Of a stretch of 7,542 bases of DNA, positions 6,857 to 7,542 are shown one piece after another. This DNA comes from CAZVFE01 sp964626405 (lineage in GTDB: Bacteria; Bacteroidota; Bacteroidia; Cytophagales; Spirosomataceae), in the NCBI GenBank assembly GCA_964626405.1, contig CAZVFE010000072.1, positions 1-7,542 on the forward strand, in the 5' to 3' direction. Below the pieces are notes generated by a model. That model saw only the letters and a list, made by a program, of their open reading frames with translations, did no database searches and was not told where the DNA came from. Numbering within the stretch: position 1 is the stretch's first letter; each line of letters starts with the position of its first letter. The translations under genes were made by a program, and so were the position numbers.

Positions 6857-7542
6857 ATGAGATATGTATTATTTTTTTTGAATCTTATAGTTGGTTTCTC
6901 ATTATATTCTCAAAATGAATACTTGAGAAAAGCCCACGCTCATAATGATTATCTACATGAACATCCATTTTACTCAGCCTATAACGCAGGTTTTGGCTCG
7001 ATTGAAGTGGATGTTTTTTTTGTGGAAGGAAAATTATTAGTGGCCCATGATTTAGCCAAGGTTGAATTTCATCGAACCATTGAAGATTTATATCTTAAGC
7101 CTTTAATTTCGGAATTGAAGAAAAATCAAAATTCTAATTTTCATCAATTATTAGTAGATTTTAAAAATGAACCTGATTCCTGTCTGAAATTATTAATCAG
7201 GCAATTGGAAAAAGAGAAGGATTTGTTGATAAAAAAAGAAATAAAAATTGTAATTTCAGGTGAACGACCTTTACCTAAAGACTATGTTTTATATCCTAAT
7301 TGGATATATTTTGATGGAAGAAAGGAGGAAAATGTTCCAAGTATATTTTCAAAGAGAGTTCCTTTAGAAAGTAGTTCCCTTTTTAAATTTGGAGTTTGGT
7401 CTGGGAATAAACCCATGCCAGAATCCATGAGAAAAAAAGTGAAAGAATATATTGATTTTGTGCATGCCCGTGGACGAAAAGTACGTTTTTGGGCTAGTCC
7501 AAATACCCTTATCGCCTATATGACCTTAAATAATTTAGGCGT
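6857..7542 (+). CDS. Secreted glycerophosphodiesterase/PI-PLC-like protein, 3' end beyond the window
   Basis: The ATG at 6857 opens a frame that stays open to the window edge (228 codons plus two bases). It begins with a probable Sec signal peptide: MRY, a hydrophobic stretch VLFFLNLIVGFSLYS, then QNEY, with cleavage likely near residues 18-19. The mature start carries AHAHNDY (26-32), followed by GFGSIEVDVFF with the acidic pair E50 and D52, and LLVAHD with H64. This is the arrangement of the glycerophosphodiester phosphodiesterase/PI-specific phospholipase C TIM-barrel superfamily in its HAHND variant, often found in exported Bacteroidota proteins. Near the edge, GRKVRFWASPNT (W212) resembles a late barrel strand. 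The true substrate is unknown, and relatives are often annotated only at superfamily level. The start lies one base after the pyruvate carboxylase stop (TAA-T-ATG), so co-transcription and translational coupling are likely. No Shine-Dalgarno is seen. Confidence 0.75.
   Translation, partial: MRYVLFFLNLIVGFSLYSQNEYLRKAHAHNDYLHEHPFYSAYNAGFGSIEVDVFFVEGKLLVAHDLAKVEFHRTIEDLYLKPLISELKKNQNSNFHQLLVDFKNEPDSCLKLLIRQLEKEKDLLIKKEIKIVISGERPLPKDYVLYPNWIYFDGRKEENVPSIFSKRVPLESSSLFKFGVWSGNKPMPESMRKKVKEYIDFVHARGRKVRFWASPNTLIAYMTLNNLG

Noticed and set aside
6853..6860. Terminator between pyruvate carboxylase and the phosphodiesterase-like gene
   Set aside because: Only one base separates stop and start, and no inverted repeat is visible around it.

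Overview
The window is a gene-dense, AT-rich stretch read entirely on the + strand. It holds five consecutive reading frames with gaps of only 1 to 17 bases: the last seven codons of an upstream gene (by context probably the E1 subunit of 2-oxoglutarate dehydrogenase), the E2 subunit of 2-oxoglutarate dehydrogenase (37-1560), dihydrolipoyl dehydrogenase E3 (1571-2977), a long pyruvate carboxylase (2995-6855), and the 5' part of a secreted glycerophosphodiesterase-like protein (6857 to the window edge). No RNA gene, CRISPR, insertion sequence, terminator or convincing promoter is visible, and no gap approaches 300 bases.

The organism looks like a member of the Bacteroidota. The starts at 37, 1571, 2995 and 6857 are preceded by A/T-rich sequence without a Shine-Dalgarno motif, base composition is AT-rich, and the last gene belongs to the HAHNDY-type secreted phosphodiesterases common in that phylum. 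A Cytophagia-like lineage would fit the two-lipoyl-domain E2, but the sequence alone does not settle the family or genus.

The first part (1-2977) encodes the 2-oxoglutarate dehydrogenase complex: E2 carries the lipoyl arms and the succinyltransferase core, and E3 reoxidises the lipoamide. The next gene supplies oxaloacetate by carboxylating pyruvate, so one transcription unit would combine an oxidative TCA step with anaplerosis. The last gene encodes an exported protein and has no obvious metabolic link, although its start lies one base after the pyruvate carboxylase stop.

The most unusual item is the C-terminus of pyruvate carboxylase. After a complete biotin carboxylase, carboxyltransferase and biotin carrier (residues 1 to about 1148), the same frame continues through a short acidic linker into a complete gamma-glutamylcyclotransferase-like (YtfP/AIG2-type) domain of about 127 residues. 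The linker region also contains a perfect AGGAGG five bases upstream of an in-frame TTG, so separate translation of this domain is conceivable but unproven.
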